DNA of 64,000 bases from Hoeflea marina (GCF_003182275.1 NZ_QGTR01000003.1:310001-374000), one strand, 5' to 3'; positions 25,568 through 35,373 are shown, numbered from the stretch's first letter. Numbers and translations are program-made. Notes: generated by a model not told the origin, from the sequence alone.

Positions 25568-27100
25568 ATGGTGGCACGGGTCAACACGGTGGCATTCCAT
25601 GGCATCGACGCGGTGCCGATCGACGTCCAGGTGATGGTGGCGCCTGGCAAGGTCAACATGCAGATTGTCGGCCTGCCCGACAAGGCGGTGGCCGAGAGCC
25701 GCGAGCGCGTGCAGGCGGCGCTGCACGCTTCCGGGCTGACCCTTCCGGCCAAACGCATCACCGTCAATCTGGCGCCGGCCGACCTGCCCAAGGAGGGCAG
25801 CCATTTCGACCTTCCCATCGCGCTCGGCCTGATGGCCGTGCTGGGGGCGATTCCGGGCGATGCCTTGAGCGGCTTCGTGGTGCTGGGTGAACTCTCGCTC
25901 GACGGCACCATTGCCGCCGTCGCCGGGGCGCTGCCGGCGGCCATCGGCGCCAACGCGCTCGGCAAGGGGCTGATCTGCCCGGCGGAGAGTGGCCCCGAAG
26001 CGGCCTGGGCGGGCGAGGAAATCGAGATTCTGGCGCCGCGCTCGCTGATTGCCATCGCCAACCATTTCCGCGGCACCCAGGTGCTCTCGCGGCCGAAGCC
26101 CGCCATGCGTGCCGCGGGCGCCAACCAGCCGGACATGGCCGACATCAAGGGCCAGGAGAGCGCAAAGCGGGCGCTGGAGGTGTCCGCCGCCGGCGGCCAC
26201 AATCTTCTGATGATCGGACCTCCCGGCTCCGGCAAGTCGATGCTCGCCGCCCGGCTTCCGTCGATCCTGCCGCCGCTGTCGCCGGCGGAACTGCTTGAAG
26301 TGTCGATGATCCACTCCATTGCCGGCCACCTGGCCGGGGGCAAGCTTTCGGACCGGCGGCCGTTCCGCGCCCCGCACCACTCCGCCTCGATGGCCGCGAT
26401 GGTCGGCGGCGGCCTGCGCGCACGGCCGGGCGAAGTCTCGCTGGCCCACAACGGCGTGCTGTTTCTCGACGAGTTTCCCGAATTCCCGCCCGCCGTGCTC
26501 GATTCGCTGCGGCAGCCGCTGGAGAACGGCGAGAGCGTCATTGCGCGCGCCAACCACCGCGTCTCCTATCCCGCCAGTATCCAGCTGGTGGCGGCGATGA
26601 ATCCCTGCCGCTGCGGCATGGCCGGTGAGCCCGGGCACAGCTGCGCCCGCGGCCAGCGCTGCCAAAGCGAATATCAGGGGCGGATCTCCGGACCGCTGAT
26701 GGACCGGATCGACATCCGAATCGACGTGCCGGCGGTGTCGGCCGGCGACCTGATCAGGCCGCAGGCGTCAGAGACCAGCGCCGAAGTGGCGGCCCGCGTG
26801 GCGCGCGCCCGGCGCATCCAGACCGAGCGCTACCGGGCGGCGGGCCGACCCGACATCCGCACCAATTCGCAATGCCCCACGGCGTTGGTCGAGGAGGTCG
26901 CAATCCCCGATGCGGGCGGCCTGGCGCTGCTCAGGGACGCGGCGGAGAAGATGAAGTTCTCGGCGCGAGCCTATCACCGCATCCTCAAGGTGGCGCGCAC
27001 ACTGGCCGATCTGGACGGCGCGGAGGCGGTGGGCCGCATCCATCTCGCGGAAGCCATCTCCTACCGCATCACCACCGAGCGCTTCGCTGTGGCGGCTTGA
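25568..27100 (+). CDS. comM: YifB/ComM family Mg-chelatase-like AAA ATPase
   Basis: A 510-residue ComM-type protein; characterised homologues are hexameric helicases that promote branch migration during integration of transforming DNA. The N-terminal Lon-protease-like fold (ESRERVQAALHASGLTLPAKR, PKEGSHFDLPIALG) precedes an AAA core with Walker A GPPGSGKSMLAARL, Walker B NGVLFLDEFPEF, sensor region and the Cys-rich NPCRCGMAGEPGHSCARGQRC insertion, and a C-terminal Mg_chelatase domain (SARAYHRILKVARTLADLDG). GGAGG precedes the ATG at 25568. In relatives it follows gshB; here the RES-Xre pair is inserted between them. Confidence 0.95.
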   Translation: MVARVNTVAFHGIDAVPIDVQVMVAPGKVNMQIVGLPDKAVAESRERVQAALHASGLTLPAKRITVNLAPADLPKEGSHFDLPIALGLMAVLGAIPGDALSGFVVLGELSLDGTIAAVAGALPAAIGANALGKGLICPAESGPEAAWAGEEIEILAPRSLIAIANHFRGTQVLSRPKPAMRAAGANQPDMADIKGQESAKRALEVSAAGGHNLLMIGPPGSGKSMLAARLPSILPPLSPAELLEVSMIHSIAGHLAGGKLSDRRPFRAPHHSASMAAMVGGGLRARPGEVSLAHNGVLFLDEFPEFPPAVLDSLRQPLENGESVIARANHRVSYPASIQLVAAMNPCRCGMAGEPGHSCARGQRCQSEYQGRISGPLMDRIDIRIDVPAVSAGDLIRPQASETSAEVAARVARARRIQTERYRAAGRPDIRTNSQCPTALVEEVAIPDAGGLALLRDAAEKMKFSARAYHRILKVARTLADLDGAEAVGRIHLAEAISYRITTERFAVAA

Positions 27101-28057
27101 GCGGGCGGGTCGGCGTGACCATCGGAATGGCGGCAGAGCGCTGCCGGCGGACGGCATGATCGCCATCGGCTTGGCCGCCAGGCAATCCGACGGCGCACAC
27201 CCTGCGCGACCATCGGTCGGCCGGCCTTGTCGCCGCAGGGCCGGGGATGACGAGGTGGCGCTGATAGGCCGGGAATGCGCGAGCAGCCCGAGGCCAGGCA
27301 AGCCTGTCGCGTCGGTTGAGCGGTGAGTGGCGAGGGGAAGATGGTTGGGCACTGGCTGTTGGGGGCGCATGTCGATGAAACGCGCAGATCGGCGACGCAA
27401 TCGCCGCCACCTGAACCGGTACCGCCGCGCGCGTCTCGACGCGATCCGCGCCGCCCGTCGCGGCAAGGTAGCACCCGGAGGCTCCACACTGCCAGGGCGG
27501 GCCGGGACGGCGGAGCCGCTCGGGCAGATCGACCCGGAAACGGACAGGGCCGCGCAACCCGGCAGGGGCACCGCCCGGACACCCGGTGTCCCCGGCAGGG
27601 CGGCGGCGCGGCGGCGCAAGCGGCGGGCCCGGCGCCGACGGCAGCGGCGCGGACGGAAACGGCAGGGCGCACTGGTCTGATGTACCCCGTCCGATGTGCA
27701 GCTCGCGCAGTGGACGATGAGGATCACGCAGTGGCGGCGGCACTGCCGACGCGATCCCGGTGAGAGGGAACTTCGGTGGCCGCGCCCCTGGAGCAGCGGT
27801 TATGAGATCGGCATCATCGGTTGGGGCGGAAAGGCTGCAGGCAGGCTGCAAGCCGCAGGATCCGCACCAGCGCCGCTGCGGGTGGCGGGTCGCCACCCAG
27901 CGGATCGCAACCATGCGGTTGGAAGCGCCGGCTTGGGGCCCCTTAGCCGGCGGAGGTAAGTCCGCGTCAGGCCGCCGCCGAGCGACCGGCGGGAATCGGG
28001 TGGCCTCGCGTCGCGCCGATCCCTTAGACAGGCTGCATCGTGACCCAGGAGCCTGAC
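27101..28057. other. Long GC-rich non-coding or uncertain region between comM and an SDR gene
   Basis: I see no gene I can defend in these 957 bases. A hairpin CGGCAG-AGCG-CTGCCG at 27131-27146 follows comM, without a T tract. A GGACACC-C-GGTGTCC palindrome lies at 27577-27591. Around 27215-27255 the sequence, read on the minus strand, resembles the start of the common rhizobial CGTCATCC-type dispersed repeats, so part of the region may be decayed repeat DNA. One open frame (27369-27680, +) encodes an extremely Arg-rich 103-residue peptide and is doubtful. Confidence 0.5.
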
Positions 28058-28816
28058 ATGGAACTTTCAGACAAGACGATCGTCATCACCGGCGCCAGCA
28101 GCGGCATCGGAGCGGCAGCGGCGAGGCTGTTTGCGGCCGAAGGCGCAAATGTGGTGCTCGGGGCGCGGCGAGCACGGGAGCTGCGCAGACTGGTCGATGA
28201 GATCGGCGGTAAAGGCGGAAAAGCCGTCTGCTTGGCGGGTGATGCTGTCGACGGCTCCTATGCCGGGGCGCTGACGCAATTGGCCATCGACAGCTTCGGA
28301 TGCCTCGATGGTGCTTTCAACAATGTCGGAATCGTCGGCGACATGGTGGCTCTCCCGGACATGCCGATCGAGAACTGGGATCAGGTCATCGCCGTCAATC
28401 TGACCAGCGCTTTCTGGGCGGCCAGGTCGCAGATAGCCGCCATGAAGAGGCAGGGCTTCGGCTCCATCGTCTTCACCTCCTCGTTCGTGGGCTTCAGCAA
28501 TGGCGGCCTGCCGGGAATGGCGGCCTATGCGGCATCCAAGGCCGGGCTCAACGGGCTGGTGCAGTCCTTGGCGGCGGACCACGCCGCGGATGGCATCCGG
28601 ATCAACGCCCTCATGCCCGGCGGGACGATCACGCCTGCGGGTGGGGAGGGAAACCAGGAGGCGCTCGACTTCATCGCCGGCCTGCACCCGGTCAAGCGCA
28701 TGGCGGCGGCCGACGAAATTGCCCAGGCGGCGCTGTTCCTGCTGTCGGACCGGTCGCAGTTCATGACCGGCAGCCCGATGATCGTTGATGGCGGCATGTC
28801 GGTGCGGCTGCTGTAG
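28058..28816 (+). CDS. SDR family NAD(P)-dependent oxidoreductase
   Basis: A 252-residue classical short-chain dehydrogenase/reductase. The Rossmann motif TGASSGIG (residues 11-18), FNNVGIVG (88-94), catalytic Ser141/142, Tyr157 and Lys161 (YAASK) and the PGG turn in NALMPGGTITPAGG are present. Arg37-Arg38 after the second strand (LGARRAR) suggests NADP preference. The ATG at 28058 has AGGAG seven bases upstream; a GTG at 28040 is the alternative. The substrate is not predictable. It stands alone between comM and the convergent cysK. Confidence 0.87.
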   Translation: MELSDKTIVITGASSGIGAAAARLFAAEGANVVLGARRARELRRLVDEIGGKGGKAVCLAGDAVDGSYAGALTQLAIDSFGCLDGAFNNVGIVGDMVALPDMPIENWDQVIAVNLTSAFWAARSQIAAMKRQGFGSIVFTSSFVGFSNGGLPGMAAYAASKAGLNGLVQSLAADHAADGIRINALMPGGTITPAGGEGNQEALDFIAGLHPVKRMAAADEIAQAALFLLSDRSQFMTGSPMIVDGGMSVRLL

Positions 28817-28908
28817 CGTCGGCCCGATAGCCCCCCCGGCGGCCCGGTGGGCAGTCCGGTGAAGGCTTCCCGGGGCGGCCCGGTCGGAGCCTTCGGAAGG
28901 CCGCCGGC

Positions 28909-29868
28909 TCAGCCGAGGCCCTCGAACAGAGCGGTGGAGAGATAGCGCTCGGCAAAGGAGGGGATGATGACGACGATGGTCTTGCCGGCATTCTCATCGC
29001 GTTGGCCGATCTTTATCGCTGCCTGCAGCGCCGCGCCCGATGAAATGCCGACCGGCACGCCCTCGAGCCGCGCCACCTTGCGGGCCATGGCGAAGGCCTC
29101 GTCATTGGTCACCTGCACCACCTCGTCGTAGATCTTGGTGTCGAGAATGGCGGGCGCGAAGCCGGCGCCGATACCCTGGATCTTGTGCGGGCCGGGATTG
29201 CCGCCCGACAGGACCGGCGAATCCGCAGGCTCCACGGCCACGACATGCACGCCGGGCTTGCGCGCCTTCAGCACCTGGCCGACGCCGGTGATGGTGCCGC
29301 CGGTGCCGATGCCGGAGACAAAGATGTCGACGCCGCCCTTGGTATCGTTCCAGATTTCCTCGGCGGTGGTCTTGCGGTGGATCTCCGGATTGGCGGGGTT
29401 CTCGAACTGCTGCGGAATGACGCCGCCCGGCGTCTCTGCGGCCAGTTCCTCGGCCCTGGCGATGGCGCCCTTCATGCCCTTGGGGCCTTCGGTCAGCACA
29501 AGCTCGGCGCCGAGCAGCGCCAGCATCTTGCGGCGCTCGACCGACATGGTCTCGGGCATTGTCAGGATCAGCCGATAGCCCTTGGCGGCGGCGGCGAAGG
29601 CGAGCGCGATCCCGGTGTTGCCCGATGTCGGCTCGATGAGCACTGATTCGCCCGGCTTGATTCTGCCATCGGCTTCCATCGCCTCGATCATGGCTAGACC
29701 GATGCGGTCCTTGACGGACGAGATCGGGTTGAAGAATTCAAGCTTTGCCAACAGGTCTGCCTTGACGCCGTATTCGGCGGCGAGCTTGCCAAGCCGGATG
29801 ATCGGCGTGTTGCCGATGGTGTCGAGGATGGAATCGTAGATGCGGCCGCGGCCGGGGGTCTCTGTCAT
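28909..29868 (-). CDS. cysK: Cysteine synthase A (O-acetylserine sulfhydrylase)
   Basis: PLP enzyme of 319 residues that forms cysteine from O-acetylserine and sulfide. PLP-binding Lys53 lies in [11 protein letters not shown], the substrate-binding loop TSGNTG is at 80-85, and the phosphate-binding GTGGTITG loop and SSGAALQAA helix are in place. Length and motifs match CysK rather than cystathionine beta-synthase. It is convergent with the SDR gene. Upstream are a 167-base gap and a 14-bp AT-rich palindrome that may regulate it. Confidence 0.96.
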   Translation of the reverse strand: MTETPGRGRIYDSILDTIGNTPIIRLGKLAAEYGVKADLLAKLEFFNPISSVKDRIGLAMIEAMEADGRIKPGESVLIEPTSGNTGIALAFAAAAKGYRLILTMPETMSVERRKMLALLGAELVLTEGPKGMKGAIARAEELAAETPGGVIPQQFENPANPEIHRKTTAEEIWNDTKGGVDIFVSGIGTGGTITGVGQVLKARKPGVHVVAVEPADSPVLSGGNPGPHKIQGIGAGFAPAILDTKIYDEVVQVTNDEAFAMARKVARLEGVPVGISSGAALQAAIKIGQRDENAGKTIVVIIPSFAERYLSTALFEGLG

Positions 29869-29985
29869 GGTCTTCTCCTCTGAATTGCTGGCGTCACTCT
29901 AGACCTGCAAGATGACGTGGGCGAGGCAAAACGGGTGCACGATCGGCGAGCCGCCGAAATCTGAGTTCGCAATAATCCTATCTAA

Positions 29986-29999
29986 GGAAATATATTTCC
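29986..29999. promoter_or_regulatory. AT-rich perfect palindrome upstream of cysK
   Basis: GGAAATA-TATTTCC is a perfect 14-bp palindrome 118 bases upstream of the cysK start and 37 bases past the stop of the hydroxyproline dehydratase gene. It stands out from GC-rich surroundings. It could be an operator for cysK, but no known regulator motif was recognised. Confidence 0.4.
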
Positions 30000-30035
30000 A
30001 ATCGGCAACCTTTCCGACAACCGTGACGTGCCGCG

Positions 30036-30980
30036 TCAGCGGACCAGAAAGCCGCCCGCCAGCGGGTCATCCGCTTCGAAAGTGAATTCGGCCCTGCCGG
30101 AGTAGAAGGCGCGGCCGGCGAAGCGGGTGCCGATGATGCTCTCGAACAGCCGCTCCTGCCCCTCGGCAATCTGGCCTCTGGCATGCATGGCCGCCAACCG
30201 TGCGGTAACGCCGGATCCCGTCGGGGAGCGATCGACCTGGCGCTCGGCAAAGACGCAGACATTGCGGGTGGGCTCTGCCGAGAAGGCGTGGCGGCCGTCG
30301 GTAAGGATGGAGCCATAGAGGAAGGCCAGGTCCTCGGCATCGGGATGGCTGAGCGGCACCGCCGCGGCTGCCGCCTTGGTCAGCCGGTCGGCGGCCTCGA
30401 CGAAGGCGTGCGCCGGGTCGCGTCCGAATTTCAGGCCGAACTGGCGCGCATCGGCGAGCGCATAGAAGGCGCCGCCATAGGCGATGTCGAACGTGATTTT
30501 CCCCCAAGGCTGCAGGTCCAGCACCCGCTCGCGGGCAAACAGGAAGGACGGCACGCTCTCGAAGCTCACCTCCGCGGCCCTGCCCTCGCGCATCGCCACC
30601 TCGGCCGTCACCATGCCGCAGGGGCATTCGATCTTGACGACCGTGGTCGTCCCGCCGGCCTCGACGAGGCCCTCGTCCACCGCATAGCGGCCGAGCGCGA
30701 TGACGGCGTGGCCGCACATGGTGGAATAGCCCTCGTTGTGCATGAACAGCACGGCGAGATCGGCGCCCGGCAGGTCGGGCTCGACCAGCAGCGCCCCATA
30801 CATGTCCTGATGACCGCGCGGCTCGAACATCAGGATCTGCCTGAGATGGTCGAGATGGTCGCGCACATAGGCGCGCTTTTCCAGAATTGTTCCCTTGGGC
30901 AGATCCGGGTAGCCGCCGGTGACGATCCGGAGAGGCTCGCCGGCGGTGTGCATGTCGATGACGGTGAGCGGGCGGCTCAT
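30036..30980 (-). CDS. trans-3-hydroxy-L-proline dehydratase (proline racemase family)
   Basis: A 314-residue proline-racemase-fold protein. The first active-site residue is Cys89 in STMCGHAV; the second site, which is Cys in proline racemase and 4-hydroxyproline epimerase, is Thr254 in [12 protein letters not shown]. The Cys/Thr pair is the established signature of trans-3-hydroxy-L-proline dehydratases, which form delta-1-pyrroline-2-carboxylate. No other hydroxyproline-catabolic gene is adjacent. Its start overlaps the stop of dut by 4 bases, so it is translated with a nucleotide-pool enzyme, an odd pairing. 4-Hydroxyproline epimerase is the alternative but is disfavoured by the Thr. Confidence 0.88.
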   Translation of the reverse strand: MSRPLTVIDMHTAGEPLRIVTGGYPDLPKGTILEKRAYVRDHLDHLRQILMFEPRGHQDMYGALLVEPDLPGADLAVLFMHNEGYSTMCGHAVIALGRYAVDEGLVEAGGTTTVVKIECPCGMVTAEVAMREGRAAEVSFESVPSFLFARERVLDLQPWGKITFDIAYGGAFYALADARQFGLKFGRDPAHAFVEAADRLTKAAAAAVPLSHPDAEDLAFLYGSILTDGRHAFSAEPTRNVCVFAERQVDRSPTGSGVTARLAAMHARGQIAEGQERLFESIIGTRFAGRAFYSGRAEFTFEADDPLAGGFLVR

Positions 30981-31459
30981 CCGGTTCCCGTCGAGCCGAA
31001 ACCGCCGGCGCCGCGCACGGTCTCGCCCGCCGCCGATCTCAGCTCGATGCGTGCCTGGGTCACCGGCGCAATCACCATCTGGGCGATGCGCAGGCCGCGG
31101 CTGATCTCGAAGGGCGCCTCGCCGAGATTGATCAGGATCACCTTCACCTCGCCGCGATAGTCTGAGTCGATCGTGCCCGGCGTGTTGAGACAGGTGATGC
31201 CGGCCTTCGCAGCCAGGCCGGAGCGCGGGCGGATCTGGCCCTCGAAACCGTGCGGGATCTCCATGATCAGCCCGGTCGGCACCAATACCCGGGCCCCCGG
31301 CGCCAGCATCAGCGGCTCGCCCTCGGACACCGCGGCGCGCAGATCCATGCCGGCGGCACCCTCGGTTTCATAGGCAGGCAGGGCCAGGCCAGCGCCATGC
31401 GGCAGCTGGATGAGGCCGAGCACGGGAGCGGCGGCGACGGTATGTAGCGATGCGGTCAT
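30977..31459 (-). CDS. dut: Deoxyuridine 5'-triphosphate nucleotidohydrolase (dUTPase)
   Basis: Homotrimeric dUTPase of 160 residues, which keeps uracil out of DNA and supplies dUMP. All five motifs are visible: GMDLRAA (about 37-43), [10 protein letters not shown] (about 86-95), [13 protein letters not shown] (about 103-115), GLRIAQMV (about 131-138) and the C-terminal [10 protein letters not shown] arm that closes over the substrate. It overlaps the hydroxyproline dehydratase by 4 bases and is divergent from prfC. In related genomes dut lies next to coaBC; here coaBC is about 12 kb away. Confidence 0.96.
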   Translation of the reverse strand: MTASLHTVAAAPVLGLIQLPHGAGLALPAYETEGAAGMDLRAAVSEGEPLMLAPGARVLVPTGLIMEIPHGFEGQIRPRSGLAAKAGITCLNTPGTIDSDYRGEVKVILINLGEAPFEISRGLRIAQMVIAPVTQARIELRSAAGETVRGAGGFGSTGTG

Positions 31460-31551
31460 CGGCCGAGCATTTACCCCTGCGGGGCCAAGGTCAATTGCAT
31501 GCCGGGCGGCAAGCCGCTAGAAGGTGCCGCAATCAACAGGAATTCCAGAAG

Positions 31552-33141
31552 ATGTCCGAAACGATCGCCGAGGCCGTCGCCCGCCGCAGAACCTTTGCCA
31601 TCATCTCGCATCCGGATGCCGGCAAGACGACGCTGACCGAGAAGCTGCTGCTCTTCGGCGGCGCCATCCAGCTCGCCGGCGTGGTCAAGGCCAAGAAGGA
31701 CAAGATCCAGACCCGGTCGGACTGGATGAAGATCGAGCGCGAGCGCGGCATTTCGGTTGTCACCTCGGTGATGACCTTCGAGTACAATGACCGCGTGTTC
31801 AACCTGCTGGACACGCCGGGCCACGAGGACTTCGCCGACGACACCTACCGGACGCTGACCGCAGTGGATGCCGCTGTGATGGTGATTGATGCCGCCAAGG
31901 GTATCGAGCCACGGACGCTGAAACTGTTCGAGGTCTGCCGGCTCCGCGACATCCCGATCATCACCTTCGTCAACAAGATGGACCGCGAGGCGCGCAACCC
32001 GTTCGAGATCCTCGACGAGGTGGAGCAGAAGCTGGCGCTCGACACCGCGCCGATGACCTGGCCGATCGGCCAGGGCAAGTCCTTCTGCGGCACCTACCAT
32101 CTCGCCGAAAACGCGGTGCGCGGCTCCGACACCGAGACCAAGACCACCAAGGTCAACGGGCCGGAATCCGACCTCGCCGCCGGCCGCCTGCCGGAAAACG
32201 AGCGGGCCACCTTCATCGAGGAATGCGGCCTGGCGGTGGAAGCCTGCAAGCCGTTCGACCGCACCGCCTTCCTCGAAGGCCATCTCACCCCGGTCTATTT
32301 CGGCTCGGCGCTGAGGAATTTCGGCGTCCGCGACCTGATCAATGCGCTCGGCTCGCTGGCGCCGCAGCCCCGCGCCCAGGTGGCCGACATCCGGACGGTG
32401 GAAGCCACCGACGAGAAGATGACCGCCTTCGTCTTCAAGATCCAGGCCAACATGGATCCCAACCACCGCGACCGCATCGCCTTTGTCCGGGTCTGTTCGG
32501 GCAAGCTCGAGCGCGGCATGAAGGCACGGCTGGCGCGCACCGGCAAACCGATGGGCCTGTCGGCGCCGCAGTTCTTCTTCGCCTCGCAGCGCCAGCTTGC
32601 AGACACGGCCTATGCCGGCGACGTGGTCGGCATTCCCAATCACGGCACGCTCCGCATCGGCGACACGCTGACCGAGGGCGAGCAGCTGGTGTTCCAGGGG
32701 GTACCGAACTTCGCGCCGGAAATCCTGCGCCGGGTCAAGCTCGAGGACGCGATGAAGGCCAAGAAGCTCAAGGAGGCGCTGCAGCAGATGGCCGAGGAGG
32801 GCGTGGTGCAGCTGTTCTCGCCTGAGGACGGCTCGCCGGCGATCGTCGGCGTGGTCGGCGCACTGCAGCTCGATGTCTTGAAAGAACGGCTGTCGGGCGA
32901 ATACACGCTGCCGGTGAGCTTCGATCTCGCCCGTTTTTCGGTCTGCCGCTGGATTTCGGCCGACGACAATGCCGAGCTCGAACGCTTCATCTCCACCCAC
33001 CGCGGCGATATCGCCCGCGATCTCGACGGCGACCCTGTGTTCCTCGCCGCCGACGGCTTCTCGCTCAATTACGAGGCCAGCCGCTGGAAGCAGATCAAGA
33101 TGGTGGCGATCAAGGAATACCAGGTCGCCAACGCCGCCTAG
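31552..33141 (+). CDS. prfC: Peptide chain release factor 3
   Basis: RF3 is the translational GTPase that recycles RF1 and RF2. The 529-residue length is exactly typical. The GTPase motifs are G1 SHPDAGKTTLTEK, switch I near RGISVVTSVMTFEY, G3 DTPGHEDF and G4 NKMDREA, followed by the beta-barrel domains and the RF3-specific C-terminal region (LKEALQQMAEEGVVQLFSP, VVGALQLDVLKERL). The ATG at 31552 is used because codons upstream have no family similarity. A repetitive palindromic element begins directly after the stop. Confidence 0.97.
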   Translation: MSETIAEAVARRRTFAIISHPDAGKTTLTEKLLLFGGAIQLAGVVKAKKDKIQTRSDWMKIERERGISVVTSVMTFEYNDRVFNLLDTPGHEDFADDTYRTLTAVDAAVMVIDAAKGIEPRTLKLFEVCRLRDIPIITFVNKMDREARNPFEILDEVEQKLALDTAPMTWPIGQGKSFCGTYHLAENAVRGSDTETKTTKVNGPESDLAAGRLPENERATFIEECGLAVEACKPFDRTAFLEGHLTPVYFGSALRNFGVRDLINALGSLAPQPRAQVADIRTVEATDEKMTAFVFKIQANMDPNHRDRIAFVRVCSGKLERGMKARLARTGKPMGLSAPQFFFASQRQLADTAYAGDVVGIPNHGTLRIGDTLTEGEQLVFQGVPNFAPEILRRVKLEDAMKAKKLKEALQQMAEEGVVQLFSPEDGSPAIVGVVGALQLDVLKERLSGEYTLPVSFDLARFSVCRWISADDNAELERFISTHRGDIARDLDGDPVFLAADGFSLNYEASRWKQIKMVAIKEYQVANAA

Positions 33142-33244
33142 AGCATTTCCAGACGAAGTGAATTTCACTTCGTCGTAGGACAATACGACAAATCAGGAAC
33201 TTAGAGCGCGTCAGCGATTCAATGAAAGGCAGAAGCGCTCTAAG
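33142..33244 (-). repeat. Rhizobial-type palindromic dispersed repeat
   Basis: Two adjacent inverted repeats fill this gap: GACGAAGTGAA / TTCACTTCGTC (33152-33174, 11-bp arms, one-base centre) and TTAGAGCGC (33201-33209) / GCGCTCTAA (33235-33243). The minus-strand unit ATTGTCCTACGACGAAGTGA and the following bases (33184-33154, 31 bp) match the plus strand at 57727-57757 with about three differences. The layout resembles the short intergenic mosaic repeats that end in AGAGC in many rhizobia. It may also act as a 3' stabilising hairpin for prfC. Confidence 0.7.
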
Positions 33245-33313
33245 GCCGCCCGACCGGCGGCGTGCCGGGAGGCGGCGGGTCCTCTCCGGCTGGGTCCCCT
33301 GCCGACTGCCGCG

Positions 33314-35230
33314 CTATTCGCCCAGCGCGATGCCCTCGCGGCGGGGGTCGGCGCCGCCGGTGAGGCGCGGGCGGCCGTCCCTGCCCTCGCCGATGGCTAT
33401 GGCCTGCAGCCCGGAATTCAGTTCCGTCACCTGCACTGTGAAACCCATCGCCTCGAGCGGCAGCTGGAGGGTTGCGGCCTGCGTGCCCGCCTCCAGCTCG
33501 AAGGTCCCGAAGCGGTTGAGCGCGTGGGGCTGGGACACCGTCTGCTGCACATCCATGTCCCAGTCGATGAAGCCGATGAGGGCCTGCGCCATATAACCGA
33601 TGATCGAACTGCCACCAGGCGAGCCGATGACGAGGACCGGCCTGCCGTCCTTGAGCAGGATGGTCGGCGCCATCGACGAGCGCGGCCGCTTGCCGGGCTC
33701 GACCCGGTTGGCGATCGGCACGCCATTCTCGTGTGTGCGAAAGGAGAAATCGGTCAGTTCATTGTTGAGCAGAAATCCGTGCGTCATCAGCCGCGAGCCG
33801 AAGCTGTTCTCGATGGTCGTGGTCATCGACAGAGCATTGCCGGCGGCATCGACGATGACGATGTGGCTGGTCGAGGGCAGTTCGATGGACCGATCATCGG
33901 CAAGCATCGCGTGGTCGAATGGCGGCATGCCGGGCTCGACGGTGGTCAGGGCACGGTCGCCGCCGAGCAGCACCGAGCGTGCGGCGAGATAGGCGGGATC
34001 GACCAGGCCCTTGACCGGCATCGGCACGAAGTCGGTATCGGCCATGTAGCGGCCGCGATCGGCGAAGGCCAGTCGCGACGCGTCGCCGATCAGGCGCCAG
34101 GCCTCCGGACTCTCCGGGCCCAGCGCCGCGATGTCATGCGGCTCGATCATCTTGAGGATCTGCCCGACGGTCAGACCGCCCGACGACGGCGGCCCCATGC
34201 CGCAGACATCGTAGATGCGGTAATGCACGCAGACCGGGGGCCTCTGCCTGACCCTGTAGCCGGCGAGATCGGCAAGCGAGAGCACGCCGGGATTGCCGGC
34301 GGCGGTGCGGACCGCTGCGACGATGTCCTGTGCCATCTCTCCCTCGTAGAAGACACGGGCACCGTCGGCTGCCAGTCGGCGCAGCGCGGCGGCGTAGTCG
34401 GGATTCCGCAGCCAGGCGCCGGCCGCAAGCGGTGCGCCTCCCGGCAGGAAGTACTCCCGCGCGGCCGGATAACGGCCGATCCGCTCGGCGTCCCCGGCGA
34501 TCGCAGCGGCCATGCGCGGCGAGACCTCGAAGCCGGTCTCGGCGAGCCGGATGGCATCGTCGAACAGGTCGGCCCAATTGGCCCTGCCCCACTTGCGATG
34601 GGCAGTCTCGAGCAGCAGCGGCGTGCCCGGCGTGCCGACGGACCGGCCGCCGACGACGGCGTCGTAGAACTGGAGCGGCTCGCCGGCCGCGTCCTGGAAC
34701 AGGGTCGGGGTGGCGGCCATCGGCGCCGTCTCCCGACCGTCGAGCGTTTCGATGCGCCCCGTGGCGGCATCGAACCAGACCAGGAAGGCGCCACCGCCGA
34801 GACCCGAGGACTGCGGCTCGACCAGGCCCAGCACGGCCTGGACCGCGACCAGGGCATCGGCCGCCGAACCGCCCGAGCGCAGCACGGCGGCGCCCGCCTC
34901 GGCGGCCAGGGGATTGGCCGCGGCGATCATCCAGCGGTCGGCCTCCACGGGGACGCCGGCCGCCTTGGCCGCAAGCGCTGCCTCGACCTCTGGGCTCGGC
35001 GCCGCCGCATTGGGGGTCATGGCCGCGTCCCGGTCGCCGGAGCGCTGCGTCTCGGTGCCGGGCGCTGCCGGGATGGCCGGGTCGACGATCGGCCTGGGCG
35101 CCACCGCGTCGGGCCGGATGGCGAAGGATGGCGTCGCCCCCTCCGGCGCGACCGTGTCGGCAGCCTGCTGGGCAGAAGCCAGGGCGGGGAGCGCAAGGAC
35201 GAGGACTGCGGCAAGAAGCAGACGGCGCAT
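33314..35230 (-). CDS. ggt: Gamma-glutamyltranspeptidase (periplasmic)
   Basis: Cleaves gamma-glutamyl bonds of glutathione and transfers the glutamyl group. The 638-residue precursor has a signal peptide (MRRLLLAAVLVLALPALASA) then a proenzyme that self-cleaves before Thr454 in STSHIVIVD, matching the nucleophile position TTH of the E. coli enzyme. NPLAAEAGAAVLRSGGSAAD, GLGGGAFLVW and the oxyanion/lid residues GSPGGSSIIGYM are conserved. The ATG at 35230 with GGAG upstream gives the best signal peptide; longer frames are non-coding. It would act on glutathione, for which gshB is also in this window, but the two are not linked. Confidence 0.94.
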   Translation of the reverse strand: MRRLLLAAVLVLALPALASAQQAADTVAPEGATPSFAIRPDAVAPRPIVDPAIPAAPGTETQRSGDRDAAMTPNAAAPSPEVEAALAAKAAGVPVEADRWMIAAANPLAAEAGAAVLRSGGSAADALVAVQAVLGLVEPQSSGLGGGAFLVWFDAATGRIETLDGRETAPMAATPTLFQDAAGEPLQFYDAVVGGRSVGTPGTPLLLETAHRKWGRANWADLFDDAIRLAETGFEVSPRMAAAIAGDAERIGRYPAAREYFLPGGAPLAAGAWLRNPDYAAALRRLAADGARVFYEGEMAQDIVAAVRTAAGNPGVLSLADLAGYRVRQRPPVCVHYRIYDVCGMGPPSSGGLTVGQILKMIEPHDIAALGPESPEAWRLIGDASRLAFADRGRYMADTDFVPMPVKGLVDPAYLAARSVLLGGDRALTTVEPGMPPFDHAMLADDRSIELPSTSHIVIVDAAGNALSMTTTIENSFGSRLMTHGFLLNNELTDFSFRTHENGVPIANRVEPGKRPRSSMAPTILLKDGRPVLVIGSPGGSSIIGYMAQALIGFIDWDMDVQQTVSQPHALNRFGTFELEAGTQAATLQLPLEAMGFTVQVTELNSGLQAIAIGEGRDGRPRLTGGADPRREGIALGE

Positions 35231-35373
35231 GACATTGTCTCCGTTCATCATCGGTTGCCCGATCCTGCAACGGATTTGCGCAGGAGGCCAGTGCCGGGGC
35301 CGCATGCCGGCGCCACCGCATGCGAGGCGTGCCGGCGGCCCGGCCATGTCACTGCCGGCTTTCGCCCCGGCTT

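Noticed and set aside
27369-27680. Arg-rich 103-residue protein gene
   Set aside because: More than one third Arg, no ribosome site, and composition typical of a chance frame in GC-rich DNA; kept only as a doubtful note.
29869-30035. Riboswitch upstream of cysK
   Set aside because: No SAM-type or other known aptamer pattern can be seen; only the short palindrome stands out.
31471-33183. 570-codon minus-strand open frame opposite prfC
   Set aside because: RF3 on the plus strand is unmistakable; the antisense product is a mirror of its codon pattern.
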